64,000 nt of DNA, from the NCBI GenBank assembly GCA_016490735.1, contig JAEMWC010000156.1, positions 1,130,001 to 1,194,000 of the forward strand, written 5' to 3'. The translations under genes and the position numbers were made by a program. The notes below the pieces were generated by a model that was given only the letters and a program-made list of their open reading frames with translations, did not search any database and was not told where the DNA came from. Positions 41,701-52,100 of the stretch are shown one piece after another. This DNA is from Pachyseris speciosa. Taxonomy: Eukaryota; Cnidaria; Anthozoa; Scleractinia; Pachyseridae. Within the stretch, counting starts at the first letter, position 1, and each line of letters opens with the position of its first letter.

Positions 41701-42918
41701 CCTTATCCCCACCAGCCACCCCAGCGTAACTTTTTCCACCGAAAGAACTCTACCAGCATACCCTCCCCCAGGGAGAATTTGTATTTTCTTCGGTCTTTCC
41801 GATCATTTAAACTTACCGCTCGTATGCTAATGCGAAATTTCGGAAGTCCCGCTTGTACTTTGAACCTGTTGCTGCTATTGTTCAAAAATGACCATATTAG
41901 GTCATTTTTTGGTCTTAGAACAAAACCTATTCTTATCAAACTTGATCGGCTTTTCTTTTCTGCAGCTGTATTTTGAGCTGGTCGGACTAGCTCAAAATAC
42001 AGCTGCTTTAAGGAAAAGTGATGACTCAGAAGAGTGTAACATTTCCCCATGAATGGAGCTCCGTCGGCACAAAAAATATTCTCACCTAGGCCGGTGTAAA
42101 ATGTGAACCATATTCCTTCTGTTCCTTCTTAATCCCCAGAACCGATCAAAGCACTTTGGTGTTATACATAAAAACTGAGATATTCACCATCCTCCCAACC
42201 AATAAATGGCGGAAAGAGTTGGAGAACTGAAAGTATTAGTTTAATTACTCCATTCTTTAACATGTACTTCCACGGGAAATAAAGACAGCAAACTGTTCAA
42301 TCATGAAACACTTTTTTTTTGTGGTTGAAAAATAAAAAATGCCAGTGGGCGTTTGTTTAACATGTTAATTTCTCGTTTCAGGGTGACTTGAAACAATTCC
42401 TCTTGTCTTTTGTCGACAACGAACGAAGCAAGCTGGATGCGCGTAAAAAGTATGCCATCTGCCATCAAGTTCTCACTGGAATGAACTACCTTAGCTCTCA
42501 AAACTTTGTCCACAAAGACCTCGCTGCCCGAAACTGTATGATCGGCAGAGATCTAACGGTGAAGATCGGCTTCTTGAGCTTGAGCTGTGACCTCTACAAC
42601 GCCGAGTACTATCGCTTCAACAACAAACACATTCCACTCCGATGGATGCCTCCAGAGGCCATCTTCAATGGGGAATTATCGGAAAAGAGCGACGTCTGGT
42701 CCTTCGGCGTGCTCATCTGGGAGATTTACACCTTTGGTCAGATGCCTTATCACGATCGCACCAACGAGCAGGTGCTTGAACAAATCAAAGATGACCTTCG
42801 TTTGCCCAACCCTGATACCTTTCCGAATACGGTGTCGGACGTGTTGAAGAAATGCTGGGAAGGAAACCCGCGCGCTCGGCCCACTTTCCAACACCTTGTA
42901 GATACATCGCTCCTGTAA
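35633..42918 (+). CDS. PTK7-like: Gene 2: compact two-Ig PTK7-like receptor pseudokinase
   Basis: Complete gene: 35633-35708, 38461-38784, 39618-39959, 40193-40372, 40773-41149, 42382-42918, 1,836 nt, 611 residues. Order: signal peptide 1-25, two Ig domains (about 26-133 and 134-247), membrane helix 265-286, kinase-like domain from about 345. K383 is the ATP lysine, E399 the alpha-C glutamate, H477-K478-D479 the HKD, N484 the catalytic-loop Asn, and 497-499 read FLS where DFG should be. It is expected to be an inactive scaffold signalling through partners, as PTK7 does. It lies 11.6 kb downstream of gene 1 in the same orientation, consistent with tandem duplication of the TM and kinase exons under a different, much shorter ectodomain. 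Its two Igs resemble the N-terminal Ig of gene 3. Confidence 0.92.
36390..36870. repeat. Imperfect tandem repeat in intron 1 of gene 2
   Basis: Two diverged copies of a unit of about 260 bp, 36390-36640 and 36645-36870. Shared blocks are 'gcgattaaa(t/c)aagcttc', 'agaatttgaagcta', 'aatcaggg(c/t)aggggaaaaa' and 'cgagggatt'. No coding capacity. Confidence 0.8.
37753..38430. mobile_element. Harbinger-type element, TAA target site
   Basis: A 678-bp element beginning AGCCCTGGCCAAACTATCGA and ending with its inverse (TCGATAGTTTTGCCAGGGCT), flanked by TAA at 37750-37752 and 38431-38433. A 3-bp TWA duplication is typical of PIF/Harbinger. The interior is rich in 'ccaacattgttcga' variants. A minus-strand stretch around 38030-38225 stays open and reads protein-like (LELLRERAEKG, PAMIKEMMRMRLDQL), but no known domain is recognisable. 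The element ends 28 bp before the first Ig exon of gene 2. Confidence 0.85.
38461..38784 (+). CDS. PTK7-like: Gene 2 exon 2: Ig domain
   Basis: Acceptor 'ggtttgttttcaag', donor GTAAGT, 324 nt, phase 1-1. TWIRKPASQTVDVGSTVTFNC, KYHWKYNDKTI, NGTQLEIKNADQTDQGAYRC. It is closest in style to the gene 2 second Ig and to the N-terminal Ig of gene 3, all sharing SQTV..GSTVT. Confidence 0.93.
38887..39210. mobile_element. Mutator-type MITE, 9-bp target duplication
   Basis: A 324-bp element TAGTCTCC...GGAGACTA with inverted repeats of about 95 bp (for example 'cgcagccgttatt' inverted as 'aataacggctgcg'). TTCGAGCGT is duplicated at 38878-38886 and 39211-39219. A 9-bp duplication with long inverted ends is the Mutator-like pattern. 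It sits inside another dispersed repeat ('gctgacgtttcgagcgttagcccttcgtcgg'-type) in the intron between the two Igs. Confidence 0.85.
39618..39959 (+). CDS. PTK7-like: Gene 2 exon 3: Ig domain
   Basis: Acceptor 'cgttttttag', donor GTAAGG, 342 nt, phase 1-1. TWIRHPTSQTVEEGSTVTFTC, IKYNWKVNNKTV, NGTLEIASAKVEDEGPYQC. Several N-x-T/S sites suggest N-glycosylation. It is a paralogue of the preceding exon, probably by internal duplication. Confidence 0.94.
40193..40372 (+). CDS. PTK7-like: Gene 2 exon 4: transmembrane segment
   Basis: Acceptor 'ttctctttttag', donor GTGAGT, 180 nt, phase 1-1. An acidic/serine stalk DESSDEKSEKSSS, helix AGIAVGCAAGYIGIVALIMI, then a basic tail ERRRARKNKKAEE. It corresponds to 22036-22209 of gene 1. 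Confidence 0.94.
40773..41149 (+). CDS. PTK7-like: Gene 2 exon 5: pseudokinase N-lobe
   Basis: Acceptor 'ctactttccag', donor GTTTGT, 377 nt, phase 1 to 0. The joining codon is TTG (Leu). The glycine loop LGNGAYGRAFLGRASGIRD, VVVKAL and FNKEMEAL are intact. The juxtamembrane motif is MNPMF where gene 1 has MNPVY, so the tyrosine is missing. Confidence 0.94.
41962..42006. repeat. Perfect 18-bp hairpin in the kinase intron of gene 2
   Basis: GCAGCTGTATTTTGAGCT and its exact inverse are separated by a 9-nt loop. It is a compact stem-loop between the two kinase exons. I see no transcript evidence, and a chance or MITE-remnant origin is possible. Confidence 0.8.
42382..42918 (+). CDS. PTK7-like: Gene 2 exon 6: pseudokinase C-lobe and stop
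   Basis: Acceptor 'tctcgtttcag', 537 nt including TAA. HKDLAARNCM, KIGFLSLSCD (FLS for DFG), YNAEYYRFNN, PLRWMPPEAIF, SDVWSFGVLIWE, CWEGNPRARPTF. It is much more similar to gene 1's exon than the Ig parts are, implying strong constraint or a recent duplication or conversion of the kinase. The tail is very short (HLVDTSLL). Confidence 0.95.
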   Translation, partial: GDLKQFLLSFVDNERSKLDARKKYAICHQVLTGMNYLSSQNFVHKDLAARNCMIGRDLTVKIGFLSLSCDLYNAEYYRFNNKHIPLRWMPPEAIFNGELSEKSDVWSFGVLIWEIYTFGQMPYHDRTNEQVLEQIKDDLRLPNPDTFPNTVSDVLKKCWEGNPRARPTFQHLVDTSLL

Positions 42919-43931
42919 CAGGCACTGATTTAAGACTTTTAAATCTTGCACGCCAGTAGCGCGCTAGTTGAACTTTTCGATGTGAGTGTATTTTCCATCG
43001 AAAGAATGGTTTTTCTAGTCTGGTATATTTATATCAATACCGTGTAATTTCCTCCGTCAAGCGATGTTATTGGTTAATTGGTTGATATTTCGTCGTCCAA
43101 CTCAAAACTTAAAGGTGGCCGTTAAAATTGAGATAACTTAATTAGTGCTGGAATATTTGCCCTACAAGGCCATTACAATGTCAAGAACAATTTGATTACT
43201 AGCAGTTTCATGCGGTTGTGCTATTTATCGGAGGTCTGTGATAAGCTGTTATATTTTTCAAAGACGGTAGCAGTTTCCTAATTGAAAATACTGTTGAAAT
43301 CAAATAGTTTGAGTACATTCAACGGGTAATTTTATAGTCAGTAGATTCTATCAGCCTGTAGGGCAGCCATCCGTAAGGCTGCTGAAAGACTCGATTTGTT
43401 TTATGCAACAGTCTGGCTGATTTATGATTACTATCAGCGCGCTCACGCTCTTCCAAGCCGAAGAGTGCTGACTCTGCCCTAAAAAGTGTGCTGTTCGTCA
43501 TAATCAACTGCGTGAAGTATTTTTATTTATGCATGCATATCATGGTAGTTTTATGTACATTTTTTTCTCGCTAAGCACGAGTTAAAATGCAATTCTTTTA
43601 TTCCCAATTTATAAGAATCAAACATGAAAGTAGCAAGACATGTTTTCCAAATTTTGTTTTGAAAATTTTGCTTGGTGAACTTAGAGCGTAGTTAAATTTC
43701 ACTAGAGAGCCATTGGTTGCAAATGCCATGCATTTGTTGCAGTTGAATTTATAATAGTTAAGTAAAGTGACTTGACAATGTTACTTTGAGATGAGATTTA
43801 TATAGTTTTCTAGTATTTGACAAGCATCAGAAAATGTTGGTGAATGTGATCGAAGCTATGAAAAAAAGTAAATATGTGCAACAGATAAGAAAGTATTTTG
43901 TATACAGTTTCAGATACCTCTTAATTTTTCT

Positions 43932-43942
43932 AATAAAATAAA
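43932..43942 (+). promoter_or_regulatory. Polyadenylation signals of gene 2
   Basis: Two overlapping AATAAA hexamers (43932-43937, 43937-43942), about 1.0 kb after the stop codon, with a TG/T-rich stretch 'tttctgtttgtag' about 20 bases downstream. No other AATAAA precedes them in the 3' flank that I can see. Confidence 0.65.
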
Positions 43943-44178
43943 ACAGTACAAAAATATTATTTCTGTTTGTAGCTTATTTCATTAGAGGGCCCGGGTCAAA
44001 ACAGGGCGGCACTTTACTTTCAAGTTGGAGCCACTAGGCAGTTTTAAATTAATCTGTCTGTAGAGGCTCCTGAAGTGGTTTTAAAACGGTATTCATATTT
44101 GGGGCCTAGGGGTTTGGGTTACCCTTCCACAAACCGTCTCCTCATCCGCACCCTTTTGTATCATCTATATTTACTGGA

Positions 44179-44437
44179 CAATTAGATTACGAGCTCGAGA
44201 TTTCTATCGTGTGATAGCTGACGAGGGCACAGCCCTAATTAGCTATTATCCATATAAATCGAGAACGAATAATCTCATTGTTTTAGACGCGACACTTCGA
44301 AAACGCTAAGAAGCAGCCGCCATTTTGTTAAGTTGACAACCGCTACTCACTATCTATCATAGAATAGATAGCGAGTAGCGTACCCAATACGAGAACGGCA
44401 TTCGTGATAGAACGCTGGTAGATTTATACTAAAATTA
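44179..44437. repeat. Partial copy of the TTAA palindromic family
   Basis: Begins CAATTAGATTACGAGCTCG and follows the left half of the 18,991 element through 'cacttcgaaaacgc', 'gccattttgtt', 'accgctactcactatctat' and 'gaacggcattcgtgatagaacgct'. The tRNA-like core and right half are absent, and TTAA is not present at its left end. Confidence 0.8.
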
Positions 44438-44949
44438 GGTATAGTACAAAAGAATAGCCTTGAGCTGGCTTCTATTACTGAAAATGGGAATGGCTTCGTC
44501 TCCCGGCTGAAATTCAGTACTTTTCTTATAAAAAAAAAAAATTACCAAAATTTTTATGGTAAAGACCTATTTCCATCTTGAAAAGGAAACAGAGTCGAAA
44601 GTTGACAAAAAGAAAGAGCGGTTAAACGTCGTCGAATGTATAAATATCAGCTCTGGGTTTTTGAACAGGCCAAGTCTTGAAGCGAGCTCATGGAGAGTCA
44701 ATGATGGAAATCCATTCTATATAAAAATTAACCAGTACATACAGCTTTTGGCATCCGTAGCTGCAGATAAGCAGCTCGTATAAATCTTGCGAAAAATGTA
44801 AAAAAAAAATATGGCGAAAATTAAATACGTAACAGGGAAAGTTTAATTAGCCTGATCTGATGAACGCCTTATCTTTAAGGGGGGCAATATACCTGAATAT
44901 TAATGAAATGAGAAGTGAATTGAAGAAAAAATTATAAAGGGAAAATAAA

Positions 44950-45297
44950 TCACACACAAACACTCAGAAAATCCACTACAAAGTGGGTGCATGTCAGGCT
45001 GAGGGTGGACTGTTTGGTGTTCGTCCATTAATTTTTAACCTCCAAATTTAATTTTTAATCACCTTAAAATCTTCATTTTTCTCACCATCCCTTTCAATCC
45101 CTCTCCCCTCCCACCTTCTCTTCTTCCTCACAAACACCGCAAAAATCACCCAAAAATTCTGAGATATTTATGGCGGGATTATGCACTACCAAACTATGAT
45201 GGCTTTTTTGAATTGCATGAAATCTCGAGAAGATAATAAGGAGAAAAGGTCAAAAGGTGACAGAAACGTAGCATTCAGGTGTAACTCACGCTTAAGA
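44950..45297 (-). repeat. Second copy of the dispersed repeat split in gene 1
   Basis: The reverse complement aligns with 10722-10762 plus 13263-13548, without the 2.5-kb insertion. It lies in the convergent intergenic space between genes 2 and 3. No coding sequence. Confidence 0.8.
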
Positions 45298-45821
45298 AAT
45301 ATGGCAACAAGGCTGTTATTGCCCGACATCGAGAGACGAGTTTAGCTCTGTGTGTATACAAAGAACTACTGAAAACAAGTTGGGATGCTTTTCTTATAAT
45401 TTTTATATCTTTGAGAGCCATTAAGCCTTATTCTACTCCGAGATCGAGTGAAAGCGATGAACACGTTTATGTCTAAAGAGTTATTACTAAGTTGTTAGCA
45501 CCAAAAGGTGCAGACATAATTTGCTGACCAAAAGAATAGAAACTCTATGATTCATGGAACGTGACTGAGGATGATGGTAGCACGAGGGTGATATCTGAAT
45601 GTTGTTAACGTTCTCGTGAAAATTTGACCTAAGTCAGGTGATCTATAAGGAAAGATGGCGATGGTCAAATCTTAAACCAGAGAATCTGACGAGCATAAAA
45701 TGTTTTGAAAACTGCTCTTTTTCTGTTTTTTTTTTTTCCTTTACCGGCATGAATTTTAAAACTATTGGAAAGAACGACTGCCAGTTATAGGGTTACAAGC
45801 AAAACAAAGACCGAGAAGCTC

Positions 45822-45914
45822 TACGCTCGTCACGTAATGCCCCTCCCCAAAATGACTGGGAAGGAACGTTGCGTGATGAGTCAAATAACGAATGCGCAAG
45901 AGACTACTCCGATA
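45822..45914. repeat. Diverged end of the Mutator-type MITE family
   Basis: The reverse complement begins 'tagtctcttgcgcattcgtt' and continues 'catcacgcaacgttccttccc', matching the inverted repeat of the 38,887-39,210 element with scattered changes. The partner end ('gtcacgtaatgcccctcccc') is at 45832-45851, so this may be an element reduced to its two ends. Confidence 0.6.
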
Positions 45915-46010
45915 CCTTGGAAGTTCAAGACAACTTAAATATACAAGCTGAATATGCAAATCTCTGTAACCGCTTCAACAACCTGTGACAGCTTTTCTAT
46001 ACCCTCAGAT

Positions 46011-46016
46011 TTTATT
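46011..46016 (-). promoter_or_regulatory. Polyadenylation signal of gene 3
   Basis: AATAAA on the minus strand (plus TTTATT), 225 bases after the TGA of gene 3. Confidence 0.6.
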
Positions 46017-46240
46017 TACTATATTGCAAACTGCAAAGGGTCGAAATAAAACACAACGCGGCGGTTCTTCCACTTGTATCTCTCTTTTAGGTCCCAGGTG
46101 ACACTCGGTATTTTGAAGAAGAACCCGGTTAAAAGATGGTACTCTTGTCTTCGCCTGGACAGTGAAGTTCAATGATGTTGACAATGATGTTCAAATCCTC
46201 AGCGGTGACTATTAGCCAGTGAAAGCATCAGACCAAATTT

Positions 46241-46380
46241 TCACCTAGCACTTGCCATTGTTGTTATAACTACAAAAATGATGACCCTAACAAATACAGT
46301 ATAGCTGTAAACCGTATTACTTGAGTCTGAAATGGCGGCAAGATCGGGCTCTCTTTCGTCTTCGTCTTGATTTGGTTGTT
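46241..46380 (-). CDS. Gene 3 last exon: acidic linker and hydrophobic C-terminus
   Basis: Minus-strand acceptor 'cgatttacag' opens at 46380; 140 nt to TGA at 46243-46241. It joins the sixth Ig as Glu (G+AA). The hydrophobic run ends four residues before the stop, unlike genes 1 and 2, which continue into kinases. A GTGAAA overlapping the stop could serve as a weak alternative donor, but I found nothing downstream for it to join. Confidence 0.72.
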
Positions 46381-49149
46381 CTGTAAATCGAAGGAAAAGT
46401 TATAATACAAAACAATTAAGCCTTCAAGATACAGTGAACGGAAGTAGCGTCTACTGGTGGTGATGAAAGGTGCTTTACTTGCAGGTTATGGCCTGAACAA
46501 CAACATTCAAGAATGACCTAATTTTAGTTTTTGATTGAGCGCCATAAGACATACACGAAATAAACAAACCAACCATTCACAGAAATATAAATGTCTATTG
46601 AGAATGGACTAATTAATGGACCAATCAGAACTAGAATCGAATACTGCTAGCAGCCGACGCCCATCGCGGGAAAACATGCACGTGCGAGCAGTGATATCGA
46701 TTCATTGCAGCATTTGGTTTGACATTTAGGCCCGGTTTGGACGTCGCGTTTTACATGCACTGAATATAATTGCGAATTGAGTCCATGTAAAATGATCACT
46801 GATCACTGACCATGACGCAACGAGCGATCAAAATCGCAACGCGCATTTGTATTTTGCTCGTAACTAATCTGTCATTTTGTTTTCTACTTTTGGTTAGCCA
46901 GGGCTAGGTCAAAATAAGGTGAGCTTTCAGCATGGTTAAGGAGCGCCTTAGGTGAATGAATTAAAAGAAAATAGTTTACCTTTTACTTGAAGGTGTACCG
47001 TCCTCTGTTTCAGGTCAGTACGAGTCGCCGCTATGCAGAAATATTTTCCAGCATCACCATATTCAACATTCCTTATATGTAGTGTTCCATTCTTATGCGT
47101 TTTGTATTTCTTTTCATCCAGTGGTCTGCCTCCTTGGTCATACTTGAGCCATGTTATTCTAGGTCTTGGGCTGCCTGTGGCTGCACATTCGAACCAAACC
47201 GAATCACCCACAAAAGCTGTTTGGTTTTTCGGTTCCCGGACGAATTTCAACGGATCTGTCGAAAACAGCACGTTTAAACGGAAATGAATCAAGTTTGTAT
47301 TACGATGCTGCCCACCATACGCTTGCTGACTCATTTTTTTTATGTACACTGACAGGGTACTTCCCTGTTATAAATTTGAGATGAAAGCATAATGAAATCG
47401 TGCAAAATCAAGCTGGTCGAGGGTTCTTGAAAGAATTTCATGGGATTCCTGTGTAAATATGTGGGTATCCTGTGGGACAATGCATTACTTACCATAAACA
47501 GAAACGTTGACATAACTCGTTTGGGAGCTAAAATCGTTTGATCCATTGCAGATGTATTGACCGGCGTCCGATAGTATAATCTTCCTAATGAGCAAAGTAT
47601 TCCCTTGATGCTCCACTCTTGCTGACAGCTCCGCTGAGCCTTTCTTAGACCACGTAACTTTGATTGGCGGGCTGCCGTGAAACTCGCAAGTGATCTTTCT
47701 CCGTGCACCCAGGAATGCCTCGATGCTGTGTTTGTGAGTGTGGCTCAGTTTTATGACGTCGCTTTCTGAAATGAAAGAATACACATAACGAACAGTAAAC
47801 CTCGGCTAACTTCCCTTTCTACTGCTTCACTTAACTGCGATGGAATACAAATTTACGGCAATGTGTGGAGTTTTAAGAGCGAAGGGGTGCTTCGAAGGCT
47901 AGAAGTGGTGTTTCCGGGCAAATTAAAATCCCATTTGGTTGAAACTGATGCCGGACACGGAAAGTGGACTTATTTGAAAGAATGTAAATGGTAAACCAAT
48001 TCATTTCCTTGATTATGCACTCGGAAATTTCACTTAAATACTTTTAACGTAGTGTGGATGTAGGATTTGCTGATTTATACTGCTTTAGGGACTTGAAAGT
48101 TGTGTCCAATGCATTAGCTTACGACGAAATTTCATCATCCGGCTTGTAAGGTTCTTATTGGTCCTGTCCTTATTCTGGGCTGATTCCAGTGTTCGGATTT
48201 ATAATGATAAGTTAGTGCTTCAGGCTCAAATAAATATATTTCATGTTTGTATCTGACGTCGCAAGGACCCTCTGGCTGAACGTTCGCAGATTAATTAAAA
48301 ACTGACTGAGGACCGTGATGAGGACATTGTCGGATAAATTTGAACTTTTACCGAACAAAAATTCAGCATGGTCTGACACACTTTTCCAGTATTTTGGCAG
48401 TTCGAATACAAATTTCCTGACAAACACTGTCGTCACGGTTATACCTGTGTCGTGAACCAGTCTTACAGGTCACACTTTAAGGCAAACTTTGGGACTCAAG
48501 ACATTTACTACTGGCTACTGGTCTACCCTACCTATAACTTGTAGAGTACATTTTGTCTCTTTTAAATCTTCTTTGTTAGCAGCGATGCAGTAGTATTGCC
48601 CGGCATCCGTCATACGTGCATCTCTGATGAGTAGATGTCCATTCGCAAGCTGCCTGAATCTCCTTTTATCTATTACACCTTTATCCTTGTCCCAGCTAAT
48701 CAGAGGCTCCGGTATCCCAGAAGCATTACAACGCAGCACAGTAGACTTCCCTACAGCTACCGTCGTGTTCTTTGGTTTCGTTATAAATTTTACTGCAATA
48801 ATAATGAGAACATTTTTAAATAATCGATCTCTTTAGAGCCGGCCTTTCCAGTCTTAGTTTTCGCAATTGCATAAATTGCGTTCATAACTGCGAGGATCAT
48901 TGTTCGTTTGATTTCGAGTTTTGTTACAACTTTAATAACAGAAAGCTAGGGTGTTGGTTAGGGTAGGGAGTTTTGACGTCTAGATAAGAATAGGGTTGTA
49001 CAATGCGGTGGACATGGTCTTTTAAAGGGTATGTTTTTTTTCAGAGCTCGAATGACCTACGGCCAGACAACCTATTGCAGTGTACCCGCGGAAGAAGATA
49101 TATGTCATTTATTAATATATAAGTAAAATGGCTGTGAATAATAATAATG

Positions 49150-49193
<44 letters not shown>

Positions 49194-52100
49194 CACTTTA
49201 TTTAAGTCTCAAATCTATTTAGCCGAGCACAGATGCTCTACTAATTGGGGAGACTAAATCAAATCAACTCTAAATAAATCAAATCAATGTTGGTTTTTGG
49301 GGAGAGCGGAAAACCGGAGTACCCGGCGAAAAACCTCTCGGAGCAGAGTAGAGAACCAACAAACTCAGCCCACTTATGACGCCGAGTCCGGGAATCGAAC
49401 CCGGGCCACATTGGTGGAAGGCGAGCGCTCTCACCACTACGCCAACCCTGTGAATAGAGCGGAAAAGCTTATTAACAAAACGGAGAACATCTTACTTGGT
49501 ATATAGATCTTGGATTTCCTTGTCGTCACTCCCATGATATTACTAGCTGTGCATTCATAGAAACCAGTGTTTTGCGCGCCCACGTTTCTTAGGACCAGCG
49601 TTCCGTTGTCGTAGATACTGTACACTGAACCATTTCTTATAGAATTTTTAACATGTTCGGACCATACTGGGCCAACGTAGTACCAATATACATGCGGAGG
49701 TGGTATGCCGGTTGCTAGACAATTCAAGAACATCATCTGCCCATGGACGGCCTGTAAAATGGCAGGCGGGGCCACGGTTATTTGTGGAGTGCTACCCACT
49801 GCAGGGAAAATAATAATAATAATAAAAAAAAAGACATCGAAATAAGTTTCGGTCCTCTACACACTTTCTATGTTATGTCTGTTATTGATCTAAGCATACA
49901 GAGTGGAAAGGCTGTTTTTTCTTTCTTTCATAGGAGTCAAAGGCTTCAGGAATTTTAGCCTGAATGGTCTGAATAGAACTTTAGATTTGCTTCATTTATA
50001 GCAGTTCTTTCATTTTACCCGTCAACACTTGAATATAGGGCCGTAACTAGTATGAGGTGAACTAACCGAGGCACTTTCCTCCGTAAAACCCTTTGAATTT
50101 AAATTATGATTTTTTCTTTCTTTGTCTGTGTGTCTTACAAAAAATATAAGTAGGCTGTGTGGTTTCAGAGAGGCGTAAGCAGTTTTTGATGGTCCTGTAC
50201 GTAAAGGCTATGGATTGCAAATTAATAAATGAATGTTAAAGAGGTGTTTTTTGTACACATTGCCTCGGTGACAATTTTCGTCTAGCTACTGCCCAGGTCG
50301 GTTACGTTCATAGGTTTTGCCATGCATTGTAGTAAAATTAGCCATTCAGGCATCATAAACTGAACAAGATGACAGTGAAGTAAAAATAACCAAATGTCCA
50401 CAATTTGCATTTGCGAGTTTTGGTTCGTCAATTGCTTAACAAGTTTAAAATTGAAAGTAAGCAAGTGACAATAAATTTCATGTGCAGCCTTGATTAATGG
50501 CTTAAGGCCGGTACACTCGAAGGGTTTTGCTCCCGGAGCATGCAGTATACACGAGGGAGCATTTTCAAGTTTGCTCAATTTGCTCCGGGGTCTTGCTCCC
50601 AAATATTTAACCAGTTTAATAGCATGGAGCATTTTTCGAAGTGGAGATTCTGCTCCCGAGGATAAATTATACCCATGAAATCATTGGTACACACGAAGGA
50701 GCTTTGCTTCAGGAGCGTGCCCCTGGAACATGCTCCGGGAGCAAAACGTTTCGTGTGTGCCGACCTTTAGAAGCTTGAGTTGGAGAGCCAGCTAGAGCCA
50801 AAGTAGTATTACTGGTTTAAATACAAGATTCTCTGTCTATTGGGATTATGTGGATAAGAGCAGTTATCCTTCGCCTTGAGTCGTAGTAAGTACCTACCCC
50901 AGATTTCCAGTTTCTCTGACTTTGCTGTACCCAGTTTATCAATAGTCACGTAGCAAGTGTAATTCCCGCTGTCGGAAAAGCTTGTGCTATTAATATTGAG
51001 CTTTCTATGGTCCATAGAGATGCGCCTGCTAACTGGGCTGACTGTGACGCCGTTCTTAATCCATCGTACTGTCCCTGTGCTTGAACTGCGGCAGCGACAT
51101 CGCAGCGATATGCTGGTATTCACTGTAAACTTGGTAGTTTGAGCAGGGCGTGTTGTAATTTCAGCCTCACTACATATGCCTGTAATGGAAATAAAAATTT
51201 TCGTATTCATATTTATTTGAGTGATTTTGAGTTCACTGATAGCAAAAACAAACACTGGCGTAATTCCCCCAAGAATGAATTTCAGGAGATCACACTTACA
51301 GCGTATCATCTCCCTCATTACAAGTCTAAAGATAAAATGTCTCGAACACTGAAGAGAATATGAAATTTAGTGTTTATGTTGGGATTTACCGAGTAAACAG
51401 TATCGTCCAAATTTCTATTTGTTTTTCTCCCAATTCCGGTCTGGGCGTTTCTTCTATAAAGTTCTCTCAAATTTGCGCTAAGTAATCCGTGTTATTTTTG
51501 GTAAATCCATCGCTCTTTGTTTAGTCTAAGATGAACTTGACCTGCCGCCAGTGCCTAATTGGCTCAGTCTGCGGAGCAAAGGAGAATATCACGGTGGTCC
51601 AACCGTCACTGGTGCGGTCTGAAAACAATAAGTCAAGCCAAGTGCTTTACTACCAATTTTTTTCAACTTTGCATGCATCGTCATGCCATGCTGCTCGGAT
51701 CATGAACTTGTCCCCTGAATTTGACTTTTTACCCTCAAAACCCCGGCTCAAATGATTTCGCAGAAACAAGGTTAAGGTTATACCTTGCCAGAAGAAAGAC
51801 CATAGGCGAACAGGGGAATTCATTATTTGCTTCAGTGTTTTCAAACCAGTGTTACTAGCAATGGCTTCCGCGACGACCAAAATTTATTTCAGAGTTCTTT
51901 TGTAATTTCCGTTTGCACTGCTTAAGAAATCCTAGTCAAAACTTTAGTTTTTGCTTCATTGATAGATTTTGACTTCCATTACAGGGAGTTTGTGAGTCAA
52001 TGGAGATTATTTTTATAATTGTGAACCAACCAGTTGGAATGTTTCAGCAGTTTTTCTGATAAATCAGGTCACCTTTTCAGGTCTTAAGTATTTGGGAAGA

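Noticed and set aside
42919..46240. Kinase exons for gene 3 on the minus strand
   Set aside because: No HxD, DFG-like, APE or SDVW motif in any minus frame between gene 2's stop and gene 3's tail.
47340..47708. 122-codon minus-strand frame
   Set aside because: Overlaps gene 3's fifth Ig exon in another register; the Ig frame has cysteines, tryptophan and splice sites.
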